Of a stretch of 64,000 bases of DNA, positions 31,913-44,850 are shown one piece after another (positions within the stretch are counted from its first letter, which is position 1; each line of letters opens with the position of its first letter). Where the stretch lies: positions 104,481,849 to 104,545,848 of the forward strand of contig NC_050104.1 in NCBI RefSeq assembly GCF_902167145.1, read 5' to 3'. The position numbers were made by a program, and so were the translations under genes. Origin of the DNA: Zea mays (Eukaryota > Streptophyta > Magnoliopsida > Poales > Poaceae). Under the pieces are notes generated by a model. It saw only the letters and a list, made by a program, of their open reading frames with translations. It did not search any database and had not been told where the DNA came from.

Positions 31913-33873
31913 AGACACCGCCACAACAGCAGTGGTAACATCAGAAGCTGGTGGCACCGGCGGCTGAGGGCAGACGGAGCTGAAGACCGGTGACGTGAAA
32001 GCCAGGGTGACCGGCCGGAGCGGAGAGGAAGAAGGACCAACTGTAGGAAGAGGGGGTCCTGGCTGAATCGCTGGCACAACAGGAGCCTGAAGAGGTGGAG
32101 GCGGTGCTGACTGAACTGGGGCAATCGATACACCAGAATGCTGTAGCATAAGAGTCATGAATGCCCTGCTCTCAGCCCGGTCCTAAAGAAGCTGCTGCGG
32201 TAGAGAATCCTGCCTGTCCTGAATTGTTTGAAACATTGAGAGCATTCTCTCGGACAACTGCTGGTGGGCCGCTGCCTGACGGGTCTGCTCGGCTGCCAAG
32301 TGAGCCTGCTGCTGAGTAAGTGTCTGGAGGATCGAAGCAAGAGCAGGGTCAATGGCAGGAGGGGCAGCAGGGGTAGCACTAGAACTCCCAGTCTCATGAT
32401 CATGTGAGCGTGGAGGCATAGGAGGCGGAGGCGGAATCCCAAAATCATCATCATCATCAACTGCTGCATTCTGAGCTTCGAACTGATGAAGAGCAGTATC
32501 CTCGGCCTGAGTGTCAAATACTAGAGCAGGTGCTGGCACAGGATCCTCAGGCGCTGGACGGTAGGACCCAAAGATGAGGCGTGAGGCCTCAAGTGTGCCA
32601 TGGAACTGTGGAGGCCGAATCAGCTGAGCAAAAATGTGACACAGATAGTGAGCATAAGGCAGCTGTCGACGAGCACGCAGACCATCCAAAACGTTGTCCT
32701 CGATCTCACAAATAAGGAAATCCACAACATCAAACTCTGAGTGAGAGACCAGGGCACCAAGGAGCCAGAGCTGGATATGAGTGGTAGCCTCCCTGTACCC
32801 CATCCATGGAAGAAGTGTCTGTCTCATAAGCTGATATAAAAACTTTGCTGCTGTGGTGAAGTCTGCCGGAGAGCGTCGCGACCCATCTGAGAAGGGTGGT
32901 CGGAACAGAGCCGCGACATGAGCTGTACTAGGAGCAACACCGCCGTGAGGGCGACGAGGAGGGTCAGAGGTGCCATAGCATAAGCTGTGAAGACGAGTCG
33001 ATGACTCGTGAAATCCAAATAGCTGGCGAATCTGGCTGGCATGAATAGTGACATCCTCTCGCTCAAAACGGAATCTCATCCAGTGATGATCAGGGTCGAT
33101 CCATACAGTAGCGTAGAAAACTCGGACCCATTCCTCAACATATCTGCCGCTGGTAGTCAAAAGAGTGAGAAGACCATGCAGATAGGAGAGGTGTACCTCA
33201 GAGTCAGCACCAGCGGCAAGCAGAAATGCAGGAAGGTCCAGAAGCCGGTGAACTCGCAGAGCAATCTATGCAGACATCTGAACTCTAAAAAAGGACTCCT
33301 GAATACGGGTGCTGAAGAGGTCAACTGCAGCAGGGTCCCTCTGAGCCGGTAACCAAGACTCCACGGGTACGTATCTGAACTAACATATTTGTGCCGCTGT
33401 AGCATGCTGAAGGTCAAACAACCTGGGATCTGCAGCCAGAGGTCGCACCTCAGTCTCATCACGCTCCCGGAAGCGAGCAGGTGGGATAGGTGGAGCGGAA
33501 ATGGGAGCGGGAGGAGGAGCAGTGGAAGCTGGTGTAGCAGAGGTGGTGGATGGCGCAGCAGGGGTGACGGGAGCAGGCAAAGTGGGTGGTGGAGTGGAAG
33601 CAGTGGTGGGAGCGGAGGAGCGAGGCCGGGAGGCGAGGCGACGAACTCGGTACGCAATCTGATCTGAAGGAGTTTGTGGCTGATCTCCTAGCTCGGCCTG
33701 CTCAGCGGCTGCTGCTGTTGCTGCCGCTGCTCGGGCTGCTCTGTCCATACGCCACTTCTTGCGGCCTTCCTGCTGCTCCAAGTACACGGTCTTTCCCTTG
33801 ACCTGCCTGAAGGGGCGACAAGGATCCTCATCATCGCCTCCCCTGGCGCCAACACATTCTTCGTGTGCGGCAT
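31908..33873 (-). pseudogene. B env-position ORF, N-terminal and central part (broken)
   Basis: Lies downstream of B's pol on the same strand, where Sireviruses carry an env-like gene. A start ATG at 33871-33873 follows a good splice acceptor (polypyrimidine then TTTGCAG at 33887). Visible parts: a Lys/Arg-rich segment (VKGKTVYLEQQEGRKKWR), a Pro/Thr/Ala-rich stretch, then a globular region at 33160-32530 (DHHWMRFRFEREDVTIHASQ, THIQLWLLGALVSHSE), an Asp run, a Pro run and a Gln-rich coiled coil. Frameshifts near 33860 and 33370-33170 and a stop near 32183 break it. I see no signal peptide or membrane anchor. The globular region reminds me of the 'putative plant transposon protein'/Athila ORF1 type rather than a viral envelope. 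Confidence 0.7.
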
Positions 33874-34896
33874 CCTGACCTGACGACTGCAAATGAGAGA
33901 GAGAAGCTAAGCACAAGTCGATAATAGCCGATAGAATATCACAAGAGGAGATGTCTACCTAGAAAGCTCACACGAGAGGTGAAAATCCAGGCAGGACAGG
34001 AGACGGCTCACGAGCAGGCAAGGTCACTGAAATGACAGAAGAGGTGAGCACGTATTAGTCACATAGTCATAAGTATATGAAATATGAATAAATACACACA
34101 CAGAGAAATATGACACTGAAAACGAGAGATATGGCGATCGAGAGGTCAAACGACGTGAAAACGGCGTTTGAACGAGAAATAGTGCCATATAAGGTTTGGA
34201 ATTCAAATTGAGGCATAAAATGATGTGGAATGGAGCCGATACTTCACGAATAGGTTTATATGGGTAAATATGAGTGAAGTGTGTGCTTGGTTTGAATTTA
34301 GGCGAAGAAAATGGAATTTGGGCACTTGGCTCGGAAACGATCACTCGAAATGGGGAATTTGGTGAAATTGAAGCCTGGTATATCGGATTGGCGTGAAATT
34401 TGGCGAATATGTTACTGGAGGTGTTGTGAAGGTGCCTGAAAAATTTGGGTTCAATCAGAGCGTTTTTGGCTTGTTTGGGCATTTCACCGAACACGTGATG
34501 TGCGAGGATTTAGGGTTTCGGTGAAACGACTATTTGAGGTGGTGAAACCCTCCCGAAGGAGCTAAGAACCTGCAGGGGATTTAATGGAGCACTAGGGCAC
34601 ACAACCATGCACAGGTATTCACAAGATTTACACAAGAATTTGAAATTGGCACAAGAGGTGGGAAGGAGAACCTCTGCACAACAGAACAGAGAGGGAGGAA
34701 GACAGAGGGAGACGGGGCTGCTCACTGAGAGGAGTGAAGAGCGCAGCAGAGGGAGATCATCGGAGGATTGCCGGAGGGAGCAGTTGTCGCCGACAGGGGT
34801 GGAATCGCCAGAGACAGAGAGTAGCTGAGGTGAGAGACAGAGGAAATGTTCTCTGCTCCGGGCTCGGGCGAGGAAAGGTTTTTTTAAAAACCGAAT
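33874..34896 (-). other. Leader-like segment upstream of B's env-position ORF
   Basis: About 1 kb with only short chance ORFs. On the minus strand it is CT-rich near 34840-34700, like a plant 5' leader. A donor-like CA/GTGAGC near 34720 and the acceptor at 33887 could bound an intron of about 830 bp. This suggests the ORF was expressed from its own spliced transcript; inference only. Confidence 0.4.
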
Positions 34897-35070
34897 ATGG
34901 GCGCACCGGACAGTCTACAGCGCCTGTCCGGTGCACACCGGACAGCGCACAGTAGCTGTCCGGTGAACCACCCGACAGCGCACAGGAAAGGGAGTTCTTG
35001 TGCGCGTGCGGCCGGTGCACCCGACAGTGCACAGTGCAGTGTCCGGTGCATACCGGACTGTCCGGTGAGC
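34897..35070 (-). repeat. LTR-type palindrome cluster inside B
   Basis: Several copies of the CACCGGACAGTCCGGTG-type palindrome, otherwise confined to the LTRs of A and B, lie between pol and the env-position ORF. In the LTRs this cluster sits upstream of the TATA region. Here, on the minus strand, it is followed by a TTTTTAAAAAAA stretch and then the leader-like segment. Confidence 0.75.
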
Positions 35071-35542
35071 CCAGACAGAGGGAAAACTTGGATTTTTTGA
35101 ATTTTTCTATCTAGTTTTCAACCAAACCAAATCCCAACTTATAATCACACAAAATAACATTTGTTGGGACAGGTATTGGCACCCTCATATATTTTCTTAT
35201 AATTTTCAAAATATTTTGCCATAGGCTAGATAATTTTTTTTGAGAAAATAGGCAAATGGTGAAATTTGCATTTTGGCCTTGCACTAGGGGTTTTTATGAA
35301 TGATTTGAGTTTTGAATACTCCCCTTAGTGCAGAATCTTATGCATATTTCAAGAACCAACAATTGCATAAAAAGTAAGAATTTAAGTGCTAAAAGCTTAA
35401 AACTAAGACTTGTCAAGTTTGATCCGAGTTAAGCTTTTTCACTCGCTTTGTTGGCGGTTATCTCAACTAGGTTAGACAAGCCCTAGATGCAATACAAGAA
35501 ATTTAAATATGCAATGCAAGCTTGACAACACCATTTGATATC
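35071..35542 (-). other. B spacer downstream of pol
   Basis: AT-rich DNA between the palindrome cluster and the pol stop. No ORF, repeat or further signal recognised. Confidence 0.6.
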
Positions 35543-38500
35543 TTAAATAAAATTTCTGAGATCAAGTATATTTAATTCATTCATCAACATGCAAAAGCGG
35601 GTCTTATCAAGTGGCTTAGTGAAAATATCCGCTAATTGATCTTCCGGCCTCACTCCTTCTAAAATGATATCTCCTTTAGCAACATGATCTCTAAGGAAGT
35701 GATGACGGATATCAATGTGCTTGGTGCGAGAGTGTTGTATAGTATTATTAGCAATTTTAATAGCACTCTCATTATCACACAACAAAGGTACCTTTTCTAG
35801 AACTACGCCATAGTCTAGAAGAGTTTGTTTCATATATAAAATTTGTGTGCAACAAGCACCCGCGGCAATGTATTCTGCTTCGGCGGTTGACAAGGCAACA
35901 CTATTTTGCTTTTTGGATGTCCATGATACTAGTGATCTACCAAGCAGATGGCATCCCCCAGAAGTACTTTTCCTATCAATTTTGCAACTGGCATAATCCA
36001 AATCGGAATAGCCAATTAAATCAAAAGTAGCTCCTTTGGGATACCACAGACCAACGCTTGTGGTGTGTCTGAGATACCTAATAATTCTTTTAACAGCGCG
36101 AAGATGAGCTTTCTTTGGATTAGATTGAAATCTAGCACACATGCAGACACTAAACATGATATCGGGCCTAGATGCAGTAAGGTACAATAAACTACCAATC
36201 ATAGAACGGTAGAGAGTTTGATTAACCGGGTTACCTCCCTCATCTAGGTCGAGATGTCCATTTGTTGGCATAGGTGTCTTGATTGGTTTGCACTTCTCCA
36301 TGTTGAACCTTTTCAACAAGTCTTTGGTATACTTCTCCTGTGAGAGAAAGTTACCATCTTTCATTTGCTTGACTTGAAAGCCGAGGAAGTACGTCAGCTC
36401 ACCAATCATTGGCATCTCGAACTCCTTCGACATCAACTCACCAAATTCCTTGCAATGACAGTCATTTGTCGAGCCAAATATTATATCATCAACATATACT
36501 TGACAAATGAAAATATCACCGTTATGTTTCTTTGTGAATAGAGTTGTGTCGACGGTCCCGATCTTGAAGCCCTTTTCGATGAGGAAGTCGCGAAGACGCT
36601 CATACCAAGCCCTTGGAGCTTGCTTTAGCCCATATAGCACCTTGGACAACCTGTAAGCATGGTTAGGATATCTAGGGTCTTCAAATCCAGGTGGTTGCTC
36701 AACATATACAAGTTCATTTATGAAGCCATTTAAAAATGCACTTTTTACATCCATTTGATAAAGCTTTGTATCATAGCATGATGCATATGCGAGTAGGATA
36801 CAGATGGCTTCCAGTCGAGCAACCGGTGCAAAGGTCTCTCCAAAATCTAAGCCTTCAACTTGAGAGAATCCTTTTGCAACAAGTCTTGCTTTGTTCCTTA
36901 CAATCACACCATGATTATCTTGTTTGTTTCTGAACACCCACTTTGTTCCAATGATTCTTGCATCTTGTGGGGGCTTCTCCAGGGTCCAAACTTGGTTACG
37001 GGTGAAGTTGTTAAGTTCTTCATGCATAGTGTTCACCCAGTCCGGATCCTATAGCGCCTCATCTATACAAGTAGGCTCAACACAAGAAACAAAAGAGTGA
37101 TGTTCAATAAAAGAAGCATGTCTATGTGATCGAGTAATAACCCCTTGTGAAGGACTCCTAATGATTTGGTTTTGAGGATGAGCTTGAAGTAGTGATGAGC
37201 TTCTCTTGTCAACCACTTGGGAAGAAGATCTTGGAGCATCAACATCTTCGGCTTGTACCCTTGCTTGTTCATGAGAGACAAATGTATCTTCATTTGCATG
37301 CCTCTCATCTTTTTCATCATATTGTGGTACATTTGATGAAGAAGGCCTGTCAATGTTTTGCACCTCTTCTTCATCTTCTTTTGGTTTGATAGCTCCAATT
37401 GGCATGTTCTTCATTGCTTCCCTAAGTGGCTCATCACCTACATCATCAAGATTTTCAAGTGCTCCTTGGGAGCCATTAGTCTCATCAAATTCCACATCAT
37501 ATGTTTCTTCTACCATGCCAGTGGCATGATTGAATACTCGATATGCTTTGGACTTTAATGAATAACCCAATAGAAAACCAATATCACAACGTCTTTGAAA
37601 CTTCCCTAGGTGATGGCGTTTCTTGTAGATGTAGCATTTGCATCCAAACACCCGGAAGAAGGAGACGTCTGGCTTTTTCCCATTTAGCAGTTCATAGGGA
37701 GTCTTCGCAAGCAACCGGTGAGGAAATAACCTGTTTGATGCATAACATGCAGTGTTGACAGCTTCGGCCCAAAACCTCTTCGGTGTGTTATACTCATCAA
37801 TCATTGTTCTTGCAAGTGTGATCAAGGTCCTATTTTTCCTTTCAACAACTCCATTTTGTTGAGGTGTATATGTTGCAGAGACTTCATGCTTGATCCCAAT
37901 TTCATCACACTACTCATGAATGTTGGTGTTGTCAAATTCTTTACCATTATCACTTCTAATCTTCTTGATCTTGCAATCAAATTCATTTTGAGCTTTCTTG
38001 GCAAACTTCTTGAATACAGATGCAACTTCAGATTTGTCATGGAGAAAGAACACCCAAATGTATCTTGAGAAATCATCAATAATCACTAGACAGTAGAGGT
38101 TGCCACCAGCACTTACATAATTTGTAGGTCCAAATAAATCTATATGAAGTAGTTCCAGTGGCCTTGATGTTGACATGAAAGCTTTAGTAGGATGTGTATT
38201 AGCAACTTGCTTTCCAGCTTGACATGCACTACAAGGCTTGTCCTTTTCAAATACCACATCCTTTAATCCTCTAACCATGTCCTTCTTTAATACCTTCTTG
38301 AGTGTGCTCATCCCAACATGTGCAAGCCTCCTATGCCAGAGCCATCCAAGTGATGCTTTGGTGAAGAGGCAAGTTCTTAAGTCTGCATCTTCTGAGGTGA
38401 AATCAACTAAGTAGAGATTGTTGTATCTAAATTCTTTGAACACCATTGATTCATCATCCATTTTTGATACAATAACTTATGTTGGAGTGAATAAGCATTG

Positions 38501-38770
38501 AAGTCCAAGATCACAGAGTTGACCCACTGATAATAAGTTGAAGCTCAAAGGTGCAACCAAGAGAACATTTGAAATTGCCACCTTGCCAAGTCCTTGCACT
38601 TTCCCTTTTGAATTGTCTCCAAATGTAATTTTATCTTGTCCATCAACATTCTCATCAAGTGAGGTGAACATCCGTGGGTTGCCTGTCATATGTTGTGTGC
38701 ATCCACTGTCAATAACCCAATGGCTCCCACCGGTCTTGTAGTTCACCTATATCCACAGACAAATCAAGCT
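35543..38770 (-). pseudogene. pol: B pol: protease, integrase, RT, RNase H (nonsense codons only)
   Basis: One frame throughout. Protease has WVIDSGCTQHMTG (about 38720). The GAG-pre-integrase region and integrase follow, with D, D, E residues in IDLFGPTNY (about 38143), RSDNGKEFDN (about 37950) and NGVVERKNRT (about 37850). RT runs from about 37036 with VYVDDIIFG (about 36495), and RNase H has [35 protein letters not shown] and [12 protein letters not shown]. It ends at 35543. Only three in-frame stops separate long open stretches: TAA near 38474, TAG near 37907 and TAG near 37046. The RT-RNase H part (497 codons) is uninterrupted. Pol is in a different frame from gag. Confidence 0.93.
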
Positions 38771-38867
38771 TGAGTTTTGAGGGCCCTATATTGCATAGGA
38801 CCAGTGACTCTCTCAATCAAGGACTTTGCAACCCAAATTTGTCTAGGTCTACTCTTGTTTGGTGGAC

Positions 38868-41054
38868 CTAGGAATGTACTTTGACCTTTCCATTTGCAAC
38901 TTTTCTTAGAACATAATGAGCATTGAAAGCAAATGGTCTTGAGTGCTTAGGCAAGGGAGTTAGTAGTTTGGCTTTGCAGTTGTGGGCAAAGTGACGTTCT
39001 TTTCCACACTCAAAGCATTTGATAGGCTTGTGAGTCTGCTTTGGCTTGTATTGAGTAGTAGCTTTCTGTTGCACAAAAGCATTGTATCCAATACCACTCT
39101 TGTTGTTTTTCATGACAGTGTTCATAAGCAACTCATTTTGGAGGTATTGGCCCTTGTTGAACTTTTGCACACTTGTTGCAAGATGTTCATTTTCACTCTT
39201 AAGTTTCTTGACCTCATTTTTAAGCCTTTCATTATCCACTGCCAACTCATTGTTGAAATCATTGTTCTCAATAGCAACCTTTCCTCTAGTAGTTGCATCA
39301 GTCAAGTATCTCTTCAATTTTTGGTTGTCTAAAGTCAAGACTTCAACTTTTTCGGTCAGTTCATCATGTAGACTAGTTTGCTATCCTTGACTCAAATCAT
39401 CACATGAGGTTGCTACATCAATCTTAACAACAGGGTTAATAGCCTCATGTGTTTTGCAAGATAAAAGTTCATTTTCAACAAGAAGATTATCATGATCAAA
39501 TTTAATCTTAGTATAGTCTTCCTTGATTTTCACTAGTCTATCTTGCAACTCCCTATTAGCTTCATTTAACTTATCACATTTATCCTTAGCATCTTTTAGG
39601 GAGGTTGTGAGTTCATTTACAGTGGATGACATAGTTTTGTTTTCTTCTTTCATTTCATCACTAGCTTTCATAACTATGACATATTTGGCATTTAAAGATT
39701 CATTTTCATTCTTCAACTTATCACATTTAGCTTTTGACTTCCTAATGATTTGAGTATATTCTTTAAGCAAGTCAGCTAGTTAATCATATGAAGGTGAAGC
39801 AAATTCCTCATCACTATCACTATCACTATCACTATCATCAGTAATATCAATATCATTTTGTACCTTCCGTTCACCTCTAGCCATGAGGCATAGGTGAGAA
39901 GTTGATGATGGCGATGGTGGTGGTGAAGAGAAGTCCCCGGCGATGGCGGCAACTTTTTCATCATTCTCTTCTTCACTTGAAGAAGATCCACTTGAAGACT
40001 CAATGTCAGTGAGCCAGTCACCAACAATATATGCCTTTCCATTTTTCTTTTTGTGGAACCTCTTTTGCTTCCCATCCTTCCTCTTGAAGAATCTCTTTTC
40101 CTTCTTCTCATCATCGTTGTCATCTTCTTTCTTGCCCTTGAACTTGTTCTTCTTGGGCTTGTTACATTGATGAGCAAGATGACCAAGCTCTCCACAGTTG
40201 TAGCAATCCATCTCAGAAATGGGCTTTCTTTTGTTGGAAAAGAATTTCTTCTTTCTTGAATCAAATTTGATGCCTTCTCTGTTGAGCTTCTTTAACATCT
40301 TGGTGGTCTTCCTCACCATCAAGGCAATGTTAGCATCAAGGTCATCATCACTTGAGGATTCTTCCTCAATTTGTATTTTAGCTTTTCCTTTTCTTTCTTG
40401 ATTTGCTTTGAGAGCCAAATCCTTTCTCTTGGAAGATGACTCATCTTTGTCATTGATGTGCTTGTACATCTCATGAGCATTGATCTTTCCTAATATCTGT
40501 GTAGGTGTGGTAACTGAAAGATCCATTTGATGTAGCACAGTGACAATGTGTCCATATTTGTCTATTGGGAGGACACTAAGAATCTTCCTCACAACATCCG
40601 GTTGTGAGATTTGAGTAAGCCCCAATCCATTTTCTTCCTCTACAAGAATATTGAGACGTGAGTACATAGCATTGGCATTTTCATTAGCAAACATTTCAAA
40701 AGAATTTAACTTTCTCGTAGCAATGTGATATCTCTCCTCACGCTCACTTCTAGTTCCTTCATGTAGAGCACAAATGTCCATCCACAAATCATGAGCATTT
40801 TTATGATTTCTAACTCTATTGTACACATCTTTGCAAAGGCCTCTAAAAAGGGTGTTTTTGGCCTTAGCATTCCATTTCTCATAATTAAACTTGTCACCTA
40901 CAAGATTTGTGCGATCTCTAGGTTCGGGGAATCCTTGTGTGGCGGCTTTATAGACACCAATGTCTATAGCCTCTAAATATGCTTCCATACGAATTTTCCA
41001 ATATGGAAAATCGTCACCATCAAAAATGGGAGGAGGTCCATCCCCACCGGACAT
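38868..41054 (-). pseudogene. gag: B gag (two nonsense codons)
   Basis: Starts MSGGDGPPPIFDGDDFPYWK at 41054, 37 bases after the primer site. A UBN2-type capsid domain (residues about 10-210), a CCHC knuckle CYNCGELGHLAHQC (about 40200) and lysine and Ser/Asp-rich stretches follow. A long coiled coil (39770-39050) and a second zinc-finger-like motif CFECGKERHFAHNC (about 39010) complete it. All parts are in one frame, interrupted by TAA at 39780 and a stop near 39379. Two knuckles flanking a coiled coil differ from the single knuckle in E1 and A. Total length is about 729 codons. Confidence 0.9.
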
Positions 41055-41091
41055 CGTAACTCTAGCGGTTAAGCTAATCTAAGAGCAACAA

Positions 41092-41104
41092 GGCTCTGAT
41101 ACCA
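41092..41104 (-). promoter_or_regulatory. B primer-binding site
   Basis: Minus strand TGGTATCAGAGCC, two bases from the 5' LTR: a full match to the initiator methionine tRNA 3' end used by copia elements. Confidence 0.92.
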
Positions 41105-41106
41105 AT

Positions 41107-42593
41107 TGAAAGGATCACGATGCCCAAGAGGGGGGGTGAATTGGGCTTTTCTAAAAATCAACACTAATTAAAACCTAAGCAAGAGCTAAACAAGAGCCCA
41201 ACTTCACCCAACAACTAGCACTAAGATAATAATACTAGAAATACAACAGTGCTAAGATAATACTTCAAATACTTGCTAAACAAATACATAATGTAAAGTG
41301 CTTGAATTAAGTGCAGAATGTAAAGCAAGGTTTAGAAGACTCCTCCAGTTTTCCCGAGCTATCGAAGAGTCGGCACTCTCCACTAGTCCTCATTGGAGCA
41401 CCCGCGCAAGGGTATCGCTCCCCCTTGGTCCTCGCAAGAACCAAGTGCTCACTACGAGATGATACTTTGCCACTCCGGCGTGGTGGATCCCTCGAGACCG
41501 CTTACAAACTTGAGTCGGGTCACCAACAAGATCTTCACGGTGATCACCGAGCTCCCAACACCACCAAGTCGTGTAGGTGATGCCGATCACCAAGAGTAAC
41601 AAGTCGTAGACTTTTGCTTGACCAAGAGAAGCCTAATGCAAGTGGTGTGTGCTCTAGGTGGCTCTCGCTAGCGCTAATGAGGAACAAATGCGGGATTAAG
41701 ATTCTCTAATCTCCTCACTGGACTTTTGGTGCTTGCAATGCTCTAGCAATGTGCTGGAATTAATGTGGGCAGCAAGACATTGAATATGGTGGGTGCAGGG
41801 GGTATAAATAGCTCACACCCACCAACTAGCCGTTACCAGCACTGTTCTGCGCATGGGCACATCGGACAGTCCGGTGCGCCACCGGTGCGCCAACGGTGTG
41901 CCACTTGGTGCGCCAACGGTCGACTCCAACGGCTAGTTCTGACAGGTAGCCATTGGGCTGATGGCACACCGGACAGTGAACAGTCACTTTCCGGTGCACA
42001 CCGGACAGTCCGGTGCACTGTCTGGTGCACTGTCCGGTGCGCCACTAAAATTCATTTCTGAAAGTGGCGCTTTCGGGTTTCTGTGGGAGAAAACTCTTCC
42101 CCAGGGCCACGTTGGCCCCACCTGGTAGAGGGCGCACCGGACAGTCCGGTGCCCCAAGGCCAGAAACTCTATTTCCTGTTTTTAGTTGTTTTTCAAATCG
42201 GTTTTCGTTCTAACTTGTGAGTGAGTTCTAGAGTGACACCTAGCACTATATGTGAGTGTGAATGTGCACCACCACTACACTAGAACTCTCTTGGTCAAAC
42301 TACTCATCGATAACCCCTCTTTATAGTACGGCTTAAAAGAGAATAAAAGACCTAACTAAATCACGAGTGTCCACATCTCCTTGACACTCGGACTCCGTAG
42401 TCCTTCACCTTTTGTTTCGTCGTTTTAGCCGTCGCTTCGAGTTCTTATCTCCGGGATTGTTTTCACTGTTGTAGTACTTCTACCTATAATGCGACCTAAC
42501 TTACCATTTGTCTCTGCAAAACACACGTTAGTCACATATAACATTACGTTGTCATTAATCACTAAAACCAACCAGGGGCCTAGATGCTTTCAG
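41107..42593 (-). repeat. B 5' LTR
   Basis: 1487 bp; minus strand starts TGAAAGCATCTAGG at 42593 and ends ATCCTTTCA at 41107. It matches the 3' LTR at 22626-23876 with scattered substitutions and small indels (for example extra sequence near 41895), so B is older than Z. The palindrome cluster is at 41861-42150 and a TATTTATA element near 41805. Confidence 0.93.
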
Positions 42594-44808
42594 GAGCTTT
42601 GCCCTTAATGAAATTAGACAATTTCTTAGGGGCATTGAGCTTGACATTGTCTCCCTGTTGGAAGCCAATGCCATCCTTAATGACAGGGTGTCTCCCACTA
42701 TAGAGCATGCTTCTAGCAAATTTAAATTTTTCATTTTCTATCTCATGCTCATTAATTTTAGTACTAAGTTGAGCTATGTGATCATTTTGTTGTTTGATTA
42801 AGGCTAGGTGATCATGAATAGCATCAACATTAATGTCTCTACATCTAGTACAAATAGTAACATGCTCAATGGTAGATGTAAAGGGTTTGCAAACATTTAA
42901 TTCATCAATCTTAGCATGTAACATGATATTTTCATTTCTAAGATTGGAAACAATATCATTACAAACATTTAAATTTTTAGCCTTAGTAATCAATTTATCA
43001 TTTTCTATCTTAAGGCTAGCAATTGATTCATTTAACTTATCAATCTTAGTAATCAAATTAGCATTATCATTTTTAAGTTTGACAAGAGAATCATCACAAA
43101 CATTTAAATTCTCAACCTTAGCAATTAATTTAGCATTCTCATTTCTAAGGTTGGAAATAGTATCATGTCAAGTGCTTAGCTCACTAGTTAATTTTTTTAC
43201 AGTTTTCTACTTCTTGAGCATAAGCATTTTTAACCTTAACATGCTTCTTGTTTTCCTTAATAAGGAAGTCCTCTTGGCTATCCAAGAGTTCATCCTTCTC
43301 ATGAATAACACTAATTAATTCATTCAATTTTTCCTTTTGTTGCATGTTTAGGTTGGCAAAAAGTGTGAGCAAATCATCCTCATCATCACTAGAGCTAGCC
43401 TCATCACTAGATGTTGCATATTTAGTGGAAGCTCTAGATTTTACCTTCTTCTTTTTGCCGTCCTTTGCCATGAGGCACTTGTGGCCGACGTTGGGAAAGA
43501 GGAGGCCTTTGTTGACGGCGATGTTGGCGGCGTCCTCGTTGGTGGAGCTGTCATCAGAGTCCCATTCCCAACACACGTGGGCATCACCACCCTTCTTCTT
43601 GTAGTATCTCTTCTTTTCCTTCCTTCTTCCCTTCTTGTTATCGCCCCTGTCACTATCACTTGATAATGGACATTTAGCAATGAAATGACCGGGCTTACCA
43701 CACTTGTAGCAAACTTTCTTGGAACGGGGTTTGTAGTCTCTCCCCTTCCTTTGCTTGAGGATTTGGCGAAAGCTTTTGATGATTAGCGCCATCTCCTCAT
43801 TATCGAGCTTGGAGGCCTCAATGGGGAGCCTACTTGATGTAGACTCTTCTTTCTTCTCTTCCGTTGCTTTGAAGGCAACGAATTGCACCTCAGGTGTGGA
43901 GGTGGCGCCTCGCTCAATGATTTGTTTGGAGCCTTTGATCATCAACTCAAAGCTCACAAACTTTCCTATAACTTCCTCGGGAGACATTAGCTTATATCTA
44001 GGATCACCACAAATTAATTGAACTTGTGTAGGGTTAAGAAAGACGAGTGATCTTAGAATAACCTTGACCATTTCATGGTCATCCCATTTTGTGCTCCCGA
44101 GGTTGCGCACTTGGTTCACCAAGGTCTTGAGCCGGTTGTACATGGCTTGTGGCTCCTCTCCTTGGTTGAGCATAAATCGACCGAGCTCCCCCTCGATCGT
44201 TTCCCGCTTGGTGATCTTGGTCACCTCATCTCCTTCGTGCGCGGTCTTGAGCACGTCCCAAATTTCTTTGGCACTCTTCAACCCTTGCACCTTATTATAC
44301 TCCTCTCGACTTAGAGAGGCGAGCAGTATAGTAGTGGCTTGGGAGTTGAAGTGCTGGATTTGGGAAACTTCGTCCGAATCGTATCCTTCATCCCCTACGG
44401 ATGGTACATGTGCTCCAAACTCAACAACGTCCCAAATACTAGTGTAGAGTGAGGTTAGGTGACGCCTCATTTTATCACTCCACATACAATAATCTTCACC
44501 ATAAAAATCGGTGGTTTGCCTAATGGGACGGAAAGTAATGGAGTACATTTAGAAATGCGAGGATAGCATAAGGGGATCTTACTAAAGTTCTTGCGCTCAT
44601 GGCGCTTAGAAGTGACGGACGGCGCGTCGGAGTCGGGTGTAGAAGGTGATGAAGAATCAGTCTCGTAGTAGACCACCTTCTTCATTTTCTTTTTCTTCTC
44701 GCCGCTCCGATGCGACTTGTTGTGTGAAGGGGATCCCTTCATCTTGTTGTCGGACTCTCCCGATGGAGCCTTCCCATGGCTTGTGGTGGGTTTCTCGCCG
44801 GTCACCAT
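42594..44808 (-). pseudogene. gag: A gag (5' part, cut by B)
   Basis: Start ATG at 44808 (MVTGEKPTTSHGK) downstream of the primer site. A basic N-terminus, then the UBN2-like capsid region in 44548-43900 (SDKMRRHLTSL, NRLKTLVNQVRNLGS), a CCHC knuckle CYKCGKPGHFIAKC (about 43700), a Lys/Asp-rich stretch and the coiled coil (43330-42750). A 1-base frame error near 44510 separates the start from the main frame, and an insertion in an A run near 43195 and a TGA near 43170 break the coiled coil. The sequence is cut at 42594 by B's LTR, at the position equivalent to E1 2005. Confidence 0.9.
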
Positions 44809-44850
44809 CTCCTTCTTGGCTTCGAGCGGTTAGGCTCTAATGAAGTATCG

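Larger units (their letters stand above)
22626..42593 (-). mobile_element. B: Sirevirus with env-position ORF (giepum/Jienv-like), minus strand
   Basis: Right to left: 5' LTR 42593-41107, primer site, gag, pol, an about 1-kb leader-like segment, a third ORF in the env position interrupted by Z, 3' untranslated region, polypurine tract and 3' LTR 23876-22626. Without Z it is about 12.5 kb, large for copia but normal for env-bearing Sireviruses. It inserted into A's gag. The outer 228 bp of its 3' LTR and the left target duplication are lost in a deletion. Confidence 0.9.

Noticed and set aside
31908..33873. Host gene interrupted by Z
   Set aside because: The reading direction, position between pol and the polypurine tract, and matching LTRs on both sides place it inside copia element B.
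42833..43318. 161-codon + strand ORF
   Set aside because: Shadow of the coiled-coil part of A's gag on the opposite strand.
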